Source: 20CM-2-65-7 sp035943355
GTDB lineage: Bacteria > Gemmatimonadota > Gemmatimonadetes > Gemmatimonadales > GWC2-71-9
Assembly: GCA_035943355.1 (NCBI GenBank)
Contig: DASZCG010000193.1
Span: 1-31,528, forward strand
Length of the DNA stretch: 31,528 nt
Direction: 5' to 3'
Shown: positions 17,019 to 25,186 of the stretch, one piece after another
Layout of the letters: each line of letters opens with the position of its first letter
How positions within the stretch are numbered: the first letter of the stretch is position 1
Position numbers and translations under genes: made by a program
Notes under the pieces: generated by a model
What the model saw: the letters and a program-made list of their open reading frames with translations, nothing else
The model's database searches: none
Told to the model about the DNA's origin: nothing

Positions 17019-19771
17019 TAAGGCCCTTCGTCTGGCGCCGCCACTGCCCGCTGGTTGCCCTTCGGCGCAGCCGGCCACGCCACCCCGAGGTCGTTCCAAT
17101 TCATGATTGCGTTGAAGACCAGCGCAAAGCTGCCTTGCGTCTCCCAGCGCCAGAACGGCCGGATCGCGAACAGCACCACGTGTCCCTGACCCACCGGTGC
17201 ATCGAGCACCGCAGGCCGGCCCGCCAATTCTTCGCCACTGACGAGCAGGCCCGAGAGCCGCAACGAATCGCGCTTCTGATGGAAGCTCATCACGACGCGG
17301 GGCCTCGCGCGCGCCTGCTCGGCCGTGAGTCCGGGATCCTGGTCCTCGGGAATGTCCACGCTCGTGTCCACCTGGAATAGCGGTGTTTGATTGAAGTAGA
17401 CCGCGAGCGTGTCGGGGTAGCCGTAGGCGATGGGGCTCTTCGGGTCCTTTGTCACCGCCCGATAGATCGCGCCCGTCGCGCGCAGCTGGCGCGCCGGCGT
17501 GATGTCTACGCCGCGCGTCACGCCATAGTCGGTGAAGACCGCGGACGTGCCGCCCTCCGTAATGGCCACGCCACCGGCATTGAGCCACTCGCTCAGCGCC
17601 GTCATGCCTTCGAGCCCGATGCCGGGGCGCACGTCGTCAGTCGAGTCGACCCCGCCGAGGTTGGGCGTAAGATCCGTCTTGCGCCAGGGAATCGGTGGTC
17701 CATTCATCGGCAGACCGTTGACGATCTGTTGCGAGTTGTTCGTGACGAAGGGCAGCACGATGACATTGAACTGCTTCAGCAGATCTCGACTCTTGAGCTG
17801 CTGCACGCTGAGGTAGGTATACGGGATCTTGAGCGCATCGAAGGCGAATCGCACCCACCCCTCGTTCTGCGTGTTGAGCCACGAATGCACCAGCGCGATC
17901 TTGGGAACGTCCAGCTCGTGACGGGCGACCTGCGGCGTCGCCTTCACGCCCACCACACTGAGCCCCAACGACTCCGCCGCTTGTGTAATGCGCTGCTCGA
18001 GCTTCCCCTCGGCCGGAATCATGGTGGTGCCGCGCCCGAAAGCGCGTTTGTCGACGGTGAAGCTGTCCTCGCTGGCCCACATACGCACATCGCGCAACGC
18101 GAAGCGAAACTGAATCAGCCCGCTCTCCGTCGTCGGCGCGATCAGATATGCGCCGGCGCTTTTCACACCGGAGACCTGACCCTTGAAGTGCGCATCAGCG
18201 GTCAACGGCGTCAGCGGTGCATGCAGCACGGTCGTGTCGTTGATGGGTCGCAACGCCACGTTGCGAACGTACTGGAGCGTCCATCCCGTGTCGTCGTAGG
18301 GGCGCGGATCGTCGGGACCGTAGTCCTGTTTGCTGAAATAACTCTTCGCAAGCGGGCCATACGGCTGATCGAGACGGATCACATAGTCGCCCGCCGCGAC
18401 GTCAACGCCCCCGGCCTTGAACGCGCGGTCGGCGCGCTGCACCTCGAGACCCTGCAGCCGCAGCAGGTTCACGAGATTGGCGGCCTCGACGGGTCGCGCC
18501 TGATTCGCCGGTATGACGAACGCATTCGGCCCAGTCTTGTCGCGGCCGTGTTCGACGGAGCGTACGCCTTTGCGATAAAACTGGTCGAGGTAGCGATGCC
18601 CGTTGCGCGCCATGTAATTCAGCGCGATGAGCAGTGCGGATTGCTGATAGTTGATGTTGTTGCGGATGCACCAGCGGACGCCGTTGAGCGGCGGATTCGG
18701 CCGGAACCATTCGACTGACGTCTGACGGTCGGGCAGTTTTACCGTGTGACAATCGGCGCCGCGCGACGTGTACGTCTCGTAGAAGCGGCCGATCGAGTTG
18801 TGGCCGTTTGCCACCCAGAACATGTAATTGGGCGTCCAGCCGTCGTAGAAATCGTGGGTCCACACGCCGGGAAGGCCGCGACTTGTGAGCGCCGTAATTT
18901 CCTGGAAGGCGAGCTCGTTCCACTCGCTGATGACGATGGGGTCGAGCTCGCGATTGTAGGGCCCGGTCCCGGTGGATGTATAGAGGAAGGGCACCGACTC
19001 GTGCAGGTCGTGCAGCACCGTCGGGTGCCAGGCGAAGAACGCCTTCAGCATTGTCCGGGTCAGCACCTGGGACATCACGATGCCGTCGCGGTTGTTGTCG
19101 TGCGCCGTGTACTTGCCCCAATAGATGAGGCTGGGGCCGATGTTCTTGTTCGCCTTGCGGTAGCGGTACACGTCAACTTGCTTGTCGCGGCCGTCGACTT
19201 CGGTCACTGGCGTTATGAGTGTTATGACGCTGTCGCGAATCTGCCGAATAAATGGTGTGTCCTCGACCGCCAACCGATACGCCAATTCCATGAGCATCTC
19301 AGGCGATCCCGTCTCGGGCGAATGAATCGAGCCGGTCGCGTAGTAGATCGGCTTACCGGCGGCCACGAGCCGCTGCGCGGAATCCCGAGACAGCTTGCGG
19401 GGATCCGCGAGTGCCGCCGTGATGTCGCGATAGTGATCGAGCTGGGCGATCGTCGCCGAGTCGGCGACGGCAACGATGATCATCGGCCTGCCCTCGTCGC
19501 TCGTCCCCAGGTCGAACACCTTCACGCGCGGCGTCGCTGCGGCGAGCGCCCGGAAATAGCGCGTGATATCGGCGACGTACGACAGTTTCCCGACGGTCCC
19601 GGGCACGTAGCCGAGCACCTTCCACGGCGTCGGTACGCGAGGGTCCGCAGGCAGGTGATCGGTGAGCTCGGTGTTGAACCGCGGCTCGGTGGTGAGCTCA
19701 CGGATCTTGTTCGTGTAGGCTGAGTCTACCGGTTGTTGGAGCGCGATGAGCGCAAGGACGGCGTGGACCAT
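17018..19771 (-). CDS. M14-like zinc carboxypeptidase family protein with GATase-like C-terminal domain
   Basis: 917 residues, probably exported: a short hydrophobic start (MVHAVLALIALQQ) precedes the mature part. The peptidase domain (about 40-400) has the zinc motif HSPE at 150-153, HDNNRD, a third-ligand His in HDLHE (H254/H257), and a YETYTS segment that matches the catalytic-Glu region of M14 proteins. The C-terminal ~250 residues form an alpha/beta domain resembling a class I glutamine-amidotransferase-like fold (IALVHSW, NEGWVRFAFD, IPYT, VIVLPF, LNAGGVAI). The same architecture occurs in the gene at 29136-31528. The ATG at 19771 was chosen for GGAGAA eight bases upstream; the open frame extends further but is Arg-rich and non-protein-like. 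It overlaps the hydrolase gene by 46 bp, so translation is probably coupled. Confidence 0.87.
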   Translation of the reverse strand: MVHAVLALIALQQPVDSAYTNKIRELTTEPRFNTELTDHLPADPRVPTPWKVLGYVPGTVGKLSYVADITRYFRALAAATPRVKVFDLGTSDEGRPMIIVAVADSATIAQLDHYRDITAALADPRKLSRDSAQRLVAAGKPIYYATGSIHSPETGSPEMLMELAYRLAVEDTPFIRQIRDSVITLITPVTEVDGRDKQVDVYRYRKANKNIGPSLIYWGKYTAHDNNRDGIVMSQVLTRTMLKAFFAWHPTVLHDLHESVPFLYTSTGTGPYNRELDPIVISEWNELAFQEITALTSRGLPGVWTHDFYDGWTPNYMFWVANGHNSIGRFYETYTSRGADCHTVKLPDRQTSVEWFRPNPPLNGVRWCIRNNINYQQSALLIALNYMARNGHRYLDQFYRKGVRSVEHGRDKTGPNAFVIPANQARPVEAANLVNLLRLQGLEVQRADRAFKAGGVDVAAGDYVIRLDQPYGPLAKSYFSKQDYGPDDPRPYDDTGWTLQYVRNVALRPINDTTVLHAPLTPLTADAHFKGQVSGVKSAGAYLIAPTTESGLIQFRFALRDVRMWASEDSFTVDKRAFGRGTTMIPAEGKLEQRITQAAESLGLSVVGVKATPQVARHELDVPKIALVHSWLNTQNEGWVRFAFDALKIPYTYLSVQQLKSRDLLKQFNVIVLPFVTNNSQQIVNGLPMNGPPIPWRKTDLTPNLGGVDSTDDVRPGIGLEGMTALSEWLNAGGVAITEGGTSAVFTDYGVTRGVDITPARQLRATGAIYRAVTKDPKSPIAYGYPDTLAVYFNQTPLFQVDTSVDIPEDQDPGLTAEQARARPRVVMSFHQKRDSLRLSGLLVSGEELAGRPAVLDAPVGQGHVVLFAIRPFWRWETQGSFALVFNAIMNWNDLGVAWPAAPKGNQRAVAAPDEGP

Positions 19772-20700
19772 GCGACGTTCTCCGGAATGCGGGACAATCC
19801 TTCTTTCAGGAAATCCAGCAACACGCGATTCACCTCGGCGGCTGACTCTTCGGGAGCGTTGTGGCCCGTGCGCGGCACTACGACAAACGCGGCGCGTGGC
19901 ATCTCCCGGCCGAGCCGGCTGCCATCGCGCAACGGGATCCAGCGATCCGCCTCGCCCCACACGACGAGCGTGGGCGTCTGCAGGCCCCCGAGCCGTCCGC
20001 CGAGACTGTCGAACCTGAACTCGCGCAGCACGCCTCGCAAGGCTCGTCCGTAGTCGGGATCGGGGACAGGGGCGTAGTACTGATCGACGTCTGCTGCGGA
20101 GACTTTGGCGGGGTCGGCGTACGTCGAGCGCACGATGCGCGCGATGATCCAGCGGGACCGCAACGTCGTTGCGATCGCGCCCACCAACGGCCAGCGCGCG
20201 ATCGTCAGCAAGCCGGGGAGGCGTATGCCGTATCCTGCGGCGTCGATCAACACGAGACCGCGGACCCGGTCGGGGTGTGCGAGGGCAATCTCCGCGGCAA
20301 TCGCCCCTCCCATGGAGTGCCCCACGAGCACCGCGCTGGCAATGCGCAGTGAGTCGAGCAGTGCGATCGAGAGTTTTGTGTACTCGGCGTTGCTATAGCC
20401 GTGCGCGGGCTTGCCTGAAAAACCGAAGCCCCGGTTGTCGAACGCAATGACGCGGTACCCCGCTGCAGCGAGCGCCGGCAGCGTGTGACGCCACGAGTAG
20501 ATCGACGCGCCGAATCCGTGCAGCAGTACGACGGGCGTGCCGCTGCCCGAGTCGATGATGCGGAGCTGTGTGCCATCGATAGTGCGATAGGCTGCACGAA
20601 ACGGCGTGCCGGCGGGATACCGCTGTGCTGCAGGAATCGGTGCCGCGCGGCACGCCGCGCCGAGCAGAAGAAGGTAGGCAAGGCCCACGTGTCCTCTCAC
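19726..20700 (-). CDS. Alpha/beta hydrolase, exported or lipoprotein-like
   Basis: 324-residue alpha/beta-hydrolase-fold enzyme. It has the oxyanion segment HGFG (61-64), nucleophile elbow VGHSMGG with S129, acid D252 in VVWGEADRW and base H280 in RTGHN, so the triad is complete. The N-terminus is a hydrophobic stretch ending GAAC, which resembles a poor lipobox, so it may be a secreted protein or a lipoprotein. The GTG at 20700 overlaps the stop of the regulator gene as GTGA, typical of translational coupling. A second in-frame GTG at 20688 has AGAGG just upstream and is the alternative. The C-terminal tail after about residue 305 is Ser/Arg-rich and is encoded in the region that starts the M14-like gene. 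Substrate is unknown; ester, lactone and epoxide hydrolases share these features. Confidence 0.9.
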   Translation of the reverse strand: MRGHVGLAYLLLLGAACRAAPIPAAQRYPAGTPFRAAYRTIDGTQLRIIDSGSGTPVVLLHGFGASIYSWRHTLPALAAAGYRVIAFDNRGFGFSGKPAHGYSNAEYTKLSIALLDSLRIASAVLVGHSMGGAIAAEIALAHPDRVRGLVLIDAAGYGIRLPGLLTIARWPLVGAIATTLRSRWIIARIVRSTYADPAKVSAADVDQYYAPVPDPDYGRALRGVLREFRFDSLGGRLGGLQTPTLVVWGEADRWIPLRDGSRLGREMPRAAFVVVPRTGHNAPEESAAEVNRVLLDFLKEGLSRIPENVAWSTPSLRSSRSNNR

Positions 20701-21374
20701 GCGAGTGTTTGCAGAGCGCGGCGCGCGAGCATGACGATCAGCGGATGCGAGCTCCATACCCCGGCGATTGACTCACCATCACCCGAAGTCAGAATCAGTT
20801 GAGACGCATCGATCACGAGAACTGTCGCGCGATCCGTCGCGGCATCCTCGCCAGCCGGCTTCAACCAGGACGGCGCGTCGGCCGGCAGGTCACCCAGCAT
20901 TCGCACAGCGAGCTGCGCGCGCTCTGCGGCTCGGCGCCATGCGGGCAGCGTCGGGCGCCACAGCTCGGCAGCCATTACGCCCTCCACGCCGGTGTTCGCG
21001 CGCGCGACGAGCTGCATCACGAGATTCGCGACTGCGCGACTCCCGCCGACTTCGCGGGTGATGGGCTCGCCAGGACGCGAGATGTCCCGCAGCTCCCGGC
21101 CCAGGCGGTCCAGCGCCTCCCCCTGCATCATTGCGAGCTGGGCCAGCAGGCCCTGGGGATCCGTCGGACGGTAGCGGGCCGGACGGGTTGGTGGTGGAGT
21201 GCGACTGGCCGCACCCCTGGTGACGAGTCCTTCGAGCGCGCTGTATGCGTTGGCGCGCGCCAGCCGTGCGGCGCGCGCCACCGCATAGCCCGTGGCCGGG
21301 CCAAGGCGCAACAGCGTCGTGTAGACGAGGGACTCCGTGGGAGTGAAGCCGAACGGCGTGAGATTGAGTGCCAC
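20697..21374 (-). CDS. TrmB-like winged-helix transcriptional regulator
   Basis: About 225 residues. The N-terminal part (about 5-75) reads like a TrmB-type winged helix: GFTPTESLVYTTLLRLGPATGYAVARAARLARANAYSALEGLVTRGAA, then a wing ending in YRP. The remainder is a mixed region with a helical linker and a C-terminal domain of the sort that binds effectors in TrmB-like proteins. The GTG at 21374 was chosen because the open frame upstream runs through the preceding gene and looks non-coding. Only 20 bp separate it from that gene, and they hold a small inverted repeat. Its stop overlaps the hydrolase start (GTGA), so the hydrolase and the M14-like gene are likely co-expressed with it. The effector is unknown. 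Confidence 0.75.
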   Translation of the reverse strand: MALNLTPFGFTPTESLVYTTLLRLGPATGYAVARAARLARANAYSALEGLVTRGAASRTPPPTRPARYRPTDPQGLLAQLAMMQGEALDRLGRELRDISRPGEPITREVGGSRAVANLVMQLVARANTGVEGVMAAELWRPTLPAWRRAAERAQLAVRMLGDLPADAPSWLKPAGEDAATDRATVLVIDASQLILTSGDGESIAGVWSSHPLIVMLARRALQTLA

Positions 21375-21377
21375 AGT

Positions 21378-21393
21378 AGTAGTAAAGACTACT
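21378..21393. promoter_or_regulatory. Small inverted repeat at the start of the TrmB-like gene
   Basis: AGTAGT-AAAG-ACTACT fills most of the 20-bp gap upstream of the GTG at 21374. A TAATTT that could act as a -10 lies beside it on the minus strand, over the end of the preceding gene. It may be an autoregulatory site. The arms are only 6 bp. Confidence 0.35.
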
Positions 21394-21394
21394 T

Positions 21395-22501
21395 CTAAAT
21401 TACGTTGAGCGGAATCCCCAAAAGTTTGGCAATCAGAGCAAGGCGGAACGTCACATCTGTCTGTCGCTGAGCGGGACTCTTGCCGGGCCCTTCCAGCGGG
21501 AAATAGTGCATCACAGCAGGGTTTTCCGACTTCGGCGTAGCCCTGAGGCCTGTCGGACTCCAGATGCCCTGATCGGAGCACTCGCTGAACAGGCGCGCAA
21601 GCACGCGTGAGGCGCTCTGGACCGGGCGAACGATTCCCAGGCGGGCCAGCAGCTCCAGCCAGTACAGTGCGAAGGGGACGTCATCGACATGTCCCTGGGC
21701 GTCAGCGTGGAGCGGGTCTCCCAGGATCTCGAACATCGGCCGCAGCAGCTTCTTGCCCGCCTGGATGGAGAACTCGCGGCGTGGCATCGGCACCGAAAAG
21801 TAGGACGCCAGGCGCTCGAGGAAGCCTGCTCGCTCGCGTTGCACGGCAGGCATAAACGCCAGCATCTCCACCGAGAAGACCGTGGGCGGATAGGTGGCGG
21901 GGTCCAACACCGTCTTGCCTTGTGCCTTCTTGAAGGGCTTCTGGGCTGTCTCGCTGCGCAGATACATCGAGATATCACTGGCGATGCGGTGGGCGGCTCC
22001 TCGCAACCGTGGATCATCCTGATGCGCACCCCGCGCAAGCGCAGCGGCAGCCGCCTGAGCACCCATGCCGCGGGCCCACCGTGCCAGCCCAGGATCGGCC
22101 TTGGCGGGGCGCTGGAATTCGACGAGCAGCGTCGGATCATCGTCGCGCGACAGCAACCGGAACAAGAAGCGATCCGCGAACCGGAAAGGCCGAGCGTCGG
22201 CAGGCCACCCCAGCTCGAGCAGCCGGCGATACTGATACACGGTCCCGGTCTCTTTCCATCCCATCGCGTTGGACGGGCCCGGCGCCAACAGGTTGCCTCC
22301 CCACAGCCCCGTGTCCTTCTGCTTTCGAATGATGGCGAGCGCTTCTTTGTAGTGCAGGATGTCTTCGCGCAGCGCCGCGAGGCGTTCCAGGTCGCGTGCC
22401 GGCTCGGGAACGACTTCGGAGAGCGTCCGATACTGAATAGGTGGACTGGCTGCCTCGTACAACCACGACAGAGGCACCGTATGCGTGGAGGGAATCTCCA
22501 A
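21395..22501 (-). CDS. Protein of unknown function, possibly alpha/alpha-toroid (prenyltransferase-like) fold
   Basis: About 368 residues, predominantly helical, with no signal peptide or membrane segment. It starts with PLSWLYEAASPPIQYRTL and later has IIRKQKDTGLWGGNL and ELGWPADARPFRFADR. The pattern of a W-L..P.I.Y start followed by QKxxGxWG and a GT..Q...L.ELGWP block recalls uncharacterised helical proteins related to terpenoid-cyclase/prenyltransferase toroids. This is recollection of a pattern, not a verified match. The frame is open to a TTG at 22549, but that TTG lies in the T-run of a terminator and cannot serve a transcript starting after it. The TTG at 22501, six bases after GGAG, is preferred; a GTG about eight codons further in is another option. 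Expression may depend on read-through of the terminator. Confidence 0.65.
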   Translation of the reverse strand: MEIPSTHTVPLSWLYEAASPPIQYRTLSEVVPEPARDLERLAALREDILHYKEALAIIRKQKDTGLWGGNLLAPGPSNAMGWKETGTVYQYRRLLELGWPADARPFRFADRFLFRLLSRDDDPTLLVEFQRPAKADPGLARWARGMGAQAAAAALARGAHQDDPRLRGAAHRIASDISMYLRSETAQKPFKKAQGKTVLDPATYPPTVFSVEMLAFMPAVQRERAGFLERLASYFSVPMPRREFSIQAGKKLLRPMFEILGDPLHADAQGHVDDVPFALYWLELLARLGIVRPVQSASRVLARLFSECSDQGIWSPTGLRATPKSENPAVMHYFPLEGPGKSPAQRQTDVTFRLALIAKLLGIPLNVI

Positions 22502-22547
22502 CCGCCGCTCCAGTGGTAGGAGGTCGGGACAGCGGGTGTCACAGACC

Positions 22548-22579
22548 AAAAAAGCGGGGGCAAACTATCCGTCCCCCGC
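22548..22579 (-). terminator. Intrinsic terminator after the M28 peptidase gene
   Basis: On the minus strand the sequence is GCGGGGG, a 12-base loop, CCCCCGC, then six T. The stem is a perfect 7-bp GC stem. It lies about 80 bases after the M28 stop and points the same way. On the plus strand no T-run follows the stem, so it is one-directional. Confidence 0.85.
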
Positions 22580-22660
22580 CCAATAGGCAATCGCCAACCA
22601 TTAACCCTTTGCCCTAAAAGATGTTCCGAAACAGGCTCCGAGCTGCAATTGTCTGCATGT

Positions 22661-24265
22661 TCACGGCTGCGGTCGGTGGAATTCCGAGGATCGCAGCCAC
22701 CTCGGCAGCTCGCGATTGGTGGCGACGGCCTGCGCCATCCGCACCGTGACTCGAACCTCCTGCGCCATGCCGTCGTAGCGGAACGTCGGTTGATACTCGT
22801 CGCTCGGCTGATGGTAGCGCTGCTCGTTGTAAATGGTCTCCTGTTCCTTTCCCCAACCTTTCGGACGTGCCACGAAGTTGGCTCCGGCGAATAGCGAGAG
22901 CGCCGGCACGCCGGCGCGCGCGAACGGAAAATGATCCGAGCGATAGAAAGAGCCACGGAGATCCGGTTCTGAATCCACCGTAAGCGACTCTGCTCGCGCG
23001 GCTGCCGCGAACACCGGACCCAGCGTGGAACGGTCCCCGCCGCGTGCGCCGATGTCACGCGTCGCGCCACGCACGTTGGTGACGTCGAGATTGAGGACCG
23101 CCGCCGTCCGGGCGAGCGGCAGCAGCGGGCGCTGCACGTACGCCTCGCTTCCGAGCAAGCCACTTTCTTCCGCAGTCGTCGCGACAAACAGAATCGAGCG
23201 GGCAGTGCGTGGCATGCGCGTGAGCGCTTCAGCCACACCCAGCATCGCGGCGACACCCGAGGCGTTGTCTTCGGCGCCGTTGTAAATCGAGTCGCCTTTG
23301 ACGGCGGGGCCGATTCCTTTGTGATCCCAGTGCGCGGTGATGAGCACAGCCTCGGCGGCGAGCTGCCTGTCCCGCCCGGGCAAGCGGGCTGCAACATTCT
23401 CGGACTGCACGTAACGTAGCGCGCTGTGTACGCGCACTGCCGCCTGAATGCCGGTTGGGACCGGTTGGAAATCGCGCCGCGCGGCAGCCCGGCTCAGCGA
23501 GTCGAGATTCAGCCCGGCCTTGGCGAGGGCGGCGCGCGCGCTGCCCTCGGTCACCCACCCCGCAAACGCGATGCTCGGGGAGCGTGGCTGGTCGAGCCTG
23601 AATTGCTCGACTGACCACGAGCCGCGGACTACCTCCCAGGGATACGTCGCGCTCTCCGTCGTATGCACGAGAATCGTGCCCACCGCGCCCTGGCGTGCGG
23701 CTTCTTCGAGCTTGTAGGTCCAGCGGCCGTAGTAGGTGAGAATCTTCCCGAGGAACACGGTGGAGTCGACGAGCCCCGGATCGTTGACGAGCATCAGCAG
23801 AACTTTGCCGTGCAGATCGGTGCCCTTGTAATCGTCCCACTGCCACTCGGGCGCGCGGATGCCGTATCCGACGAACACCACTTCTCCATCAGCTGCAATG
23901 TCCGCTTCGGGCCGCTCCGCCCAGGCAACGAACTGATCGCGATACGCCAGGGTGTCGGCAGGATTCCCCGGCTTGCCCCACGCGAGTGTGGGTTGGGGTG
24001 TCATCCCCACCAGCGCCACGGGCTGGAAGAACGAGCCGTTCGTGCCGGCGGGCTCGAGTCCCAGCGCCTGGAACTGGGCGGCGATGTAGGCGGTGGCGAG
24101 CTGGCCACCACGCGTCGCGGGCGCGCGACCCTCGAGCAAGTCGCTCGCGAGAAACCGCAGGTGCGCGTCCATCGCTGCGGTGTCGACCGGAACCGTTTGC
24201 TGTGCCGATCCGGGTACGGTAAGGAGTGCCAGCATCACGACAGCATTCCAACATTTGATCGCCAT
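22661..24265 (-). CDS. M28-family metallopeptidase with PA-domain insert, exported
   Basis: About 534 residues. The signal peptide is MAIKCWNAVVMLALLTVPGSAQQ. The M28 core has ligands H312 (in HWDH), D333 (in AEDNASG), E366/E367 (in TAEESG), D394 (in NLDVTN) and a C-terminal His in YHQPSDEY: the full two-zinc set. Residues about 130-270, between the N-terminal part and the first His, look like the protease-associated domain common in secreted aminopeptidases. The start was set at the ATG at 24265. A second ATG at 24274 is too close to its GGAG, and a GTG at 24295 overlaps the previous gene. It is 17 bp downstream of the propeller-like gene and is followed by the terminator, so the two form an operon. 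Probably an aminopeptidase acting in the periplasm or outside the cell. Confidence 0.92.
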   Translation of the reverse strand: MAIKCWNAVVMLALLTVPGSAQQTVPVDTAAMDAHLRFLASDLLEGRAPATRGGQLATAYIAAQFQALGLEPAGTNGSFFQPVALVGMTPQPTLAWGKPGNPADTLAYRDQFVAWAERPEADIAADGEVVFVGYGIRAPEWQWDDYKGTDLHGKVLLMLVNDPGLVDSTVFLGKILTYYGRWTYKLEEAARQGAVGTILVHTTESATYPWEVVRGSWSVEQFRLDQPRSPSIAFAGWVTEGSARAALAKAGLNLDSLSRAAARRDFQPVPTGIQAAVRVHSALRYVQSENVAARLPGRDRQLAAEAVLITAHWDHKGIGPAVKGDSIYNGAEDNASGVAAMLGVAEALTRMPRTARSILFVATTAEESGLLGSEAYVQRPLLPLARTAAVLNLDVTNVRGATRDIGARGGDRSTLGPVFAAAARAESLTVDSEPDLRGSFYRSDHFPFARAGVPALSLFAGANFVARPKGWGKEQETIYNEQRYHQPSDEYQPTFRYDGMAQEVRVTVRMAQAVATNRELPRWLRSSEFHRPQP

Positions 24266-24282
24266 TGCCTGCATTTCTCCGC

Positions 24283-25131
24283 TTAAGGGTGGCACACGAC
24301 GGTGTCGATAGTACCCGGATGCCGCCTGCCTGCCTCGCTCGTCAGGACGAACGTTGTGTCATTGAGGAAGTCGATCGCTTCACCGCCAATTTCGACGCCA
24401 GCGATGTTGCATGGCCGGTCGCGCGTCGGTGTGAGACGCCCCCCGACGCCGGGATAGAAGAGATAGATCTCGTTGTACGTCCGAAGCGCGACGATCCGGC
24501 CGTCGGGGCGGACCGCGGCGCCCGTGATCAGCCGTCCTGCCTCCGCACTGGGCCGGATGTCGAGCGTTTGCACCACGGTCGCGACAACGGGCTCCGCGCT
24601 CGTTGCGGCACTCCACTCTTTGCTGCCGACGCGGTAGAGCTTGATCGATCCACCGCGACCCTTACTGACAAGGTAGGTCGCGGTATCGCGCGGCGAGACG
24701 TAAATCGCCTCGACGTCGTGCGGTCCGTCCGGATAGCTGACTCGCAGGATGGCCGGCGCGTTGGTGGTTCGCAACGTGTCACCCGGGGCCTGGGGCGGCA
24801 CCGGTTCTGGCAGGGTGTAGAGAGTGACGAAGGGCCGGATCTCCAAGTTGTCACCGGTATCCGCGATGTAAATGCAAGCGGTGGTGCGGAAGGGAGCGGG
24901 GCAGACGCCGAGCGCGATGTCTTCCCAATCGAATGCATCGGCGCCCGAGACGAGCAGAAAACCGCGATCAGCGCCCTTCACGTCGGTCGCGTACAGATAG
25001 GGGCCGTCGCCCGAATCATTGTGGGTCCAGAGCACACCGGGGTGTTCACGACTGACTGCGACTCCGGAGCTCTCCATCAGGCGAGGGCTGTGGAACGTCG
25101 CCTGAACAACGAAAAGCGCGGGCCAGAGCAT
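24283..25131 (-). CDS. Exported beta-propeller-like protein of unknown function
   Basis: 282 residues. A short hydrophobic start (MLWPALFVVQA) suggests export. The body carries repeated short strands with SSGVAVSREHPGVLWTHNDSGD, DWEDIALG, CIYIADTGDN, YPDGPHDVEAIYV and SGRxxGAAVRPDGRIVALRTY-like segments, as in bacterial propeller proteins whose blades hold WEDIA and IADTGDN motifs. Two Cys pairs could form disulfides. No catalytic motif was seen; it may bind a ligand or partner. The ATG at 25131 overlaps the CATG shared with an in-frame ATG of the divergent aconitase frame. It is first in the minus-strand operon with the M28 peptidase. Confidence 0.7.
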   Translation of the reverse strand: MLWPALFVVQATFHSPRLMESSGVAVSREHPGVLWTHNDSGDGPYLYATDVKGADRGFLLVSGADAFDWEDIALGVCPAPFRTTACIYIADTGDNLEIRPFVTLYTLPEPVPPQAPGDTLRTTNAPAILRVSYPDGPHDVEAIYVSPRDTATYLVSKGRGGSIKLYRVGSKEWSAATSAEPVVATVVQTLDIRPSAEAGRLITGAAVRPDGRIVALRTYNEIYLFYPGVGGRLTPTRDRPCNIAGVEIGGEAIDFLNDTTFVLTSEAGRRHPGTIDTVVCHP

Positions 25132-25154
25132 GAGCCTCCAAGAAAATCGGCTTG

Positions 25155-25177
25155 ATCACCTACAGGCAAGGGGTGAT
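25155..25177. promoter_or_regulatory. Inverted repeat in the divergent propeller/aconitase intergenic region
   Basis: ATCACC, an 11-base spacer, GGTGAT, in the 55-bp gap between the divergent genes at 25131 and 25187. It may be a regulator site or may help define the aconitase leader. It is too short to be certain. Confidence 0.25.
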
Positions 25178-25186
25178 ACTTCGCCC

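Noticed and set aside
17387..18718. 443-codon plus-strand frame opposite the M14-like gene
   Set aside because: Antisense to a gene with intact zinc motifs; Arg/Val/His-rich with no recognisable features.
19772..19960. 63-residue N-terminal extension of the M14-like gene
   Set aside because: Arg-rich, lies within the hydrolase coding region, and the ATG at 19771 has a good ribosome site and signal-like start.
25130..25186. Upstream ATG for the aconitase-family gene at 25130
   Set aside because: It would overlap the start of the divergent gene and adds a poorly conserved stretch; the ATG at 25187 starts directly at the recognisable sequence.
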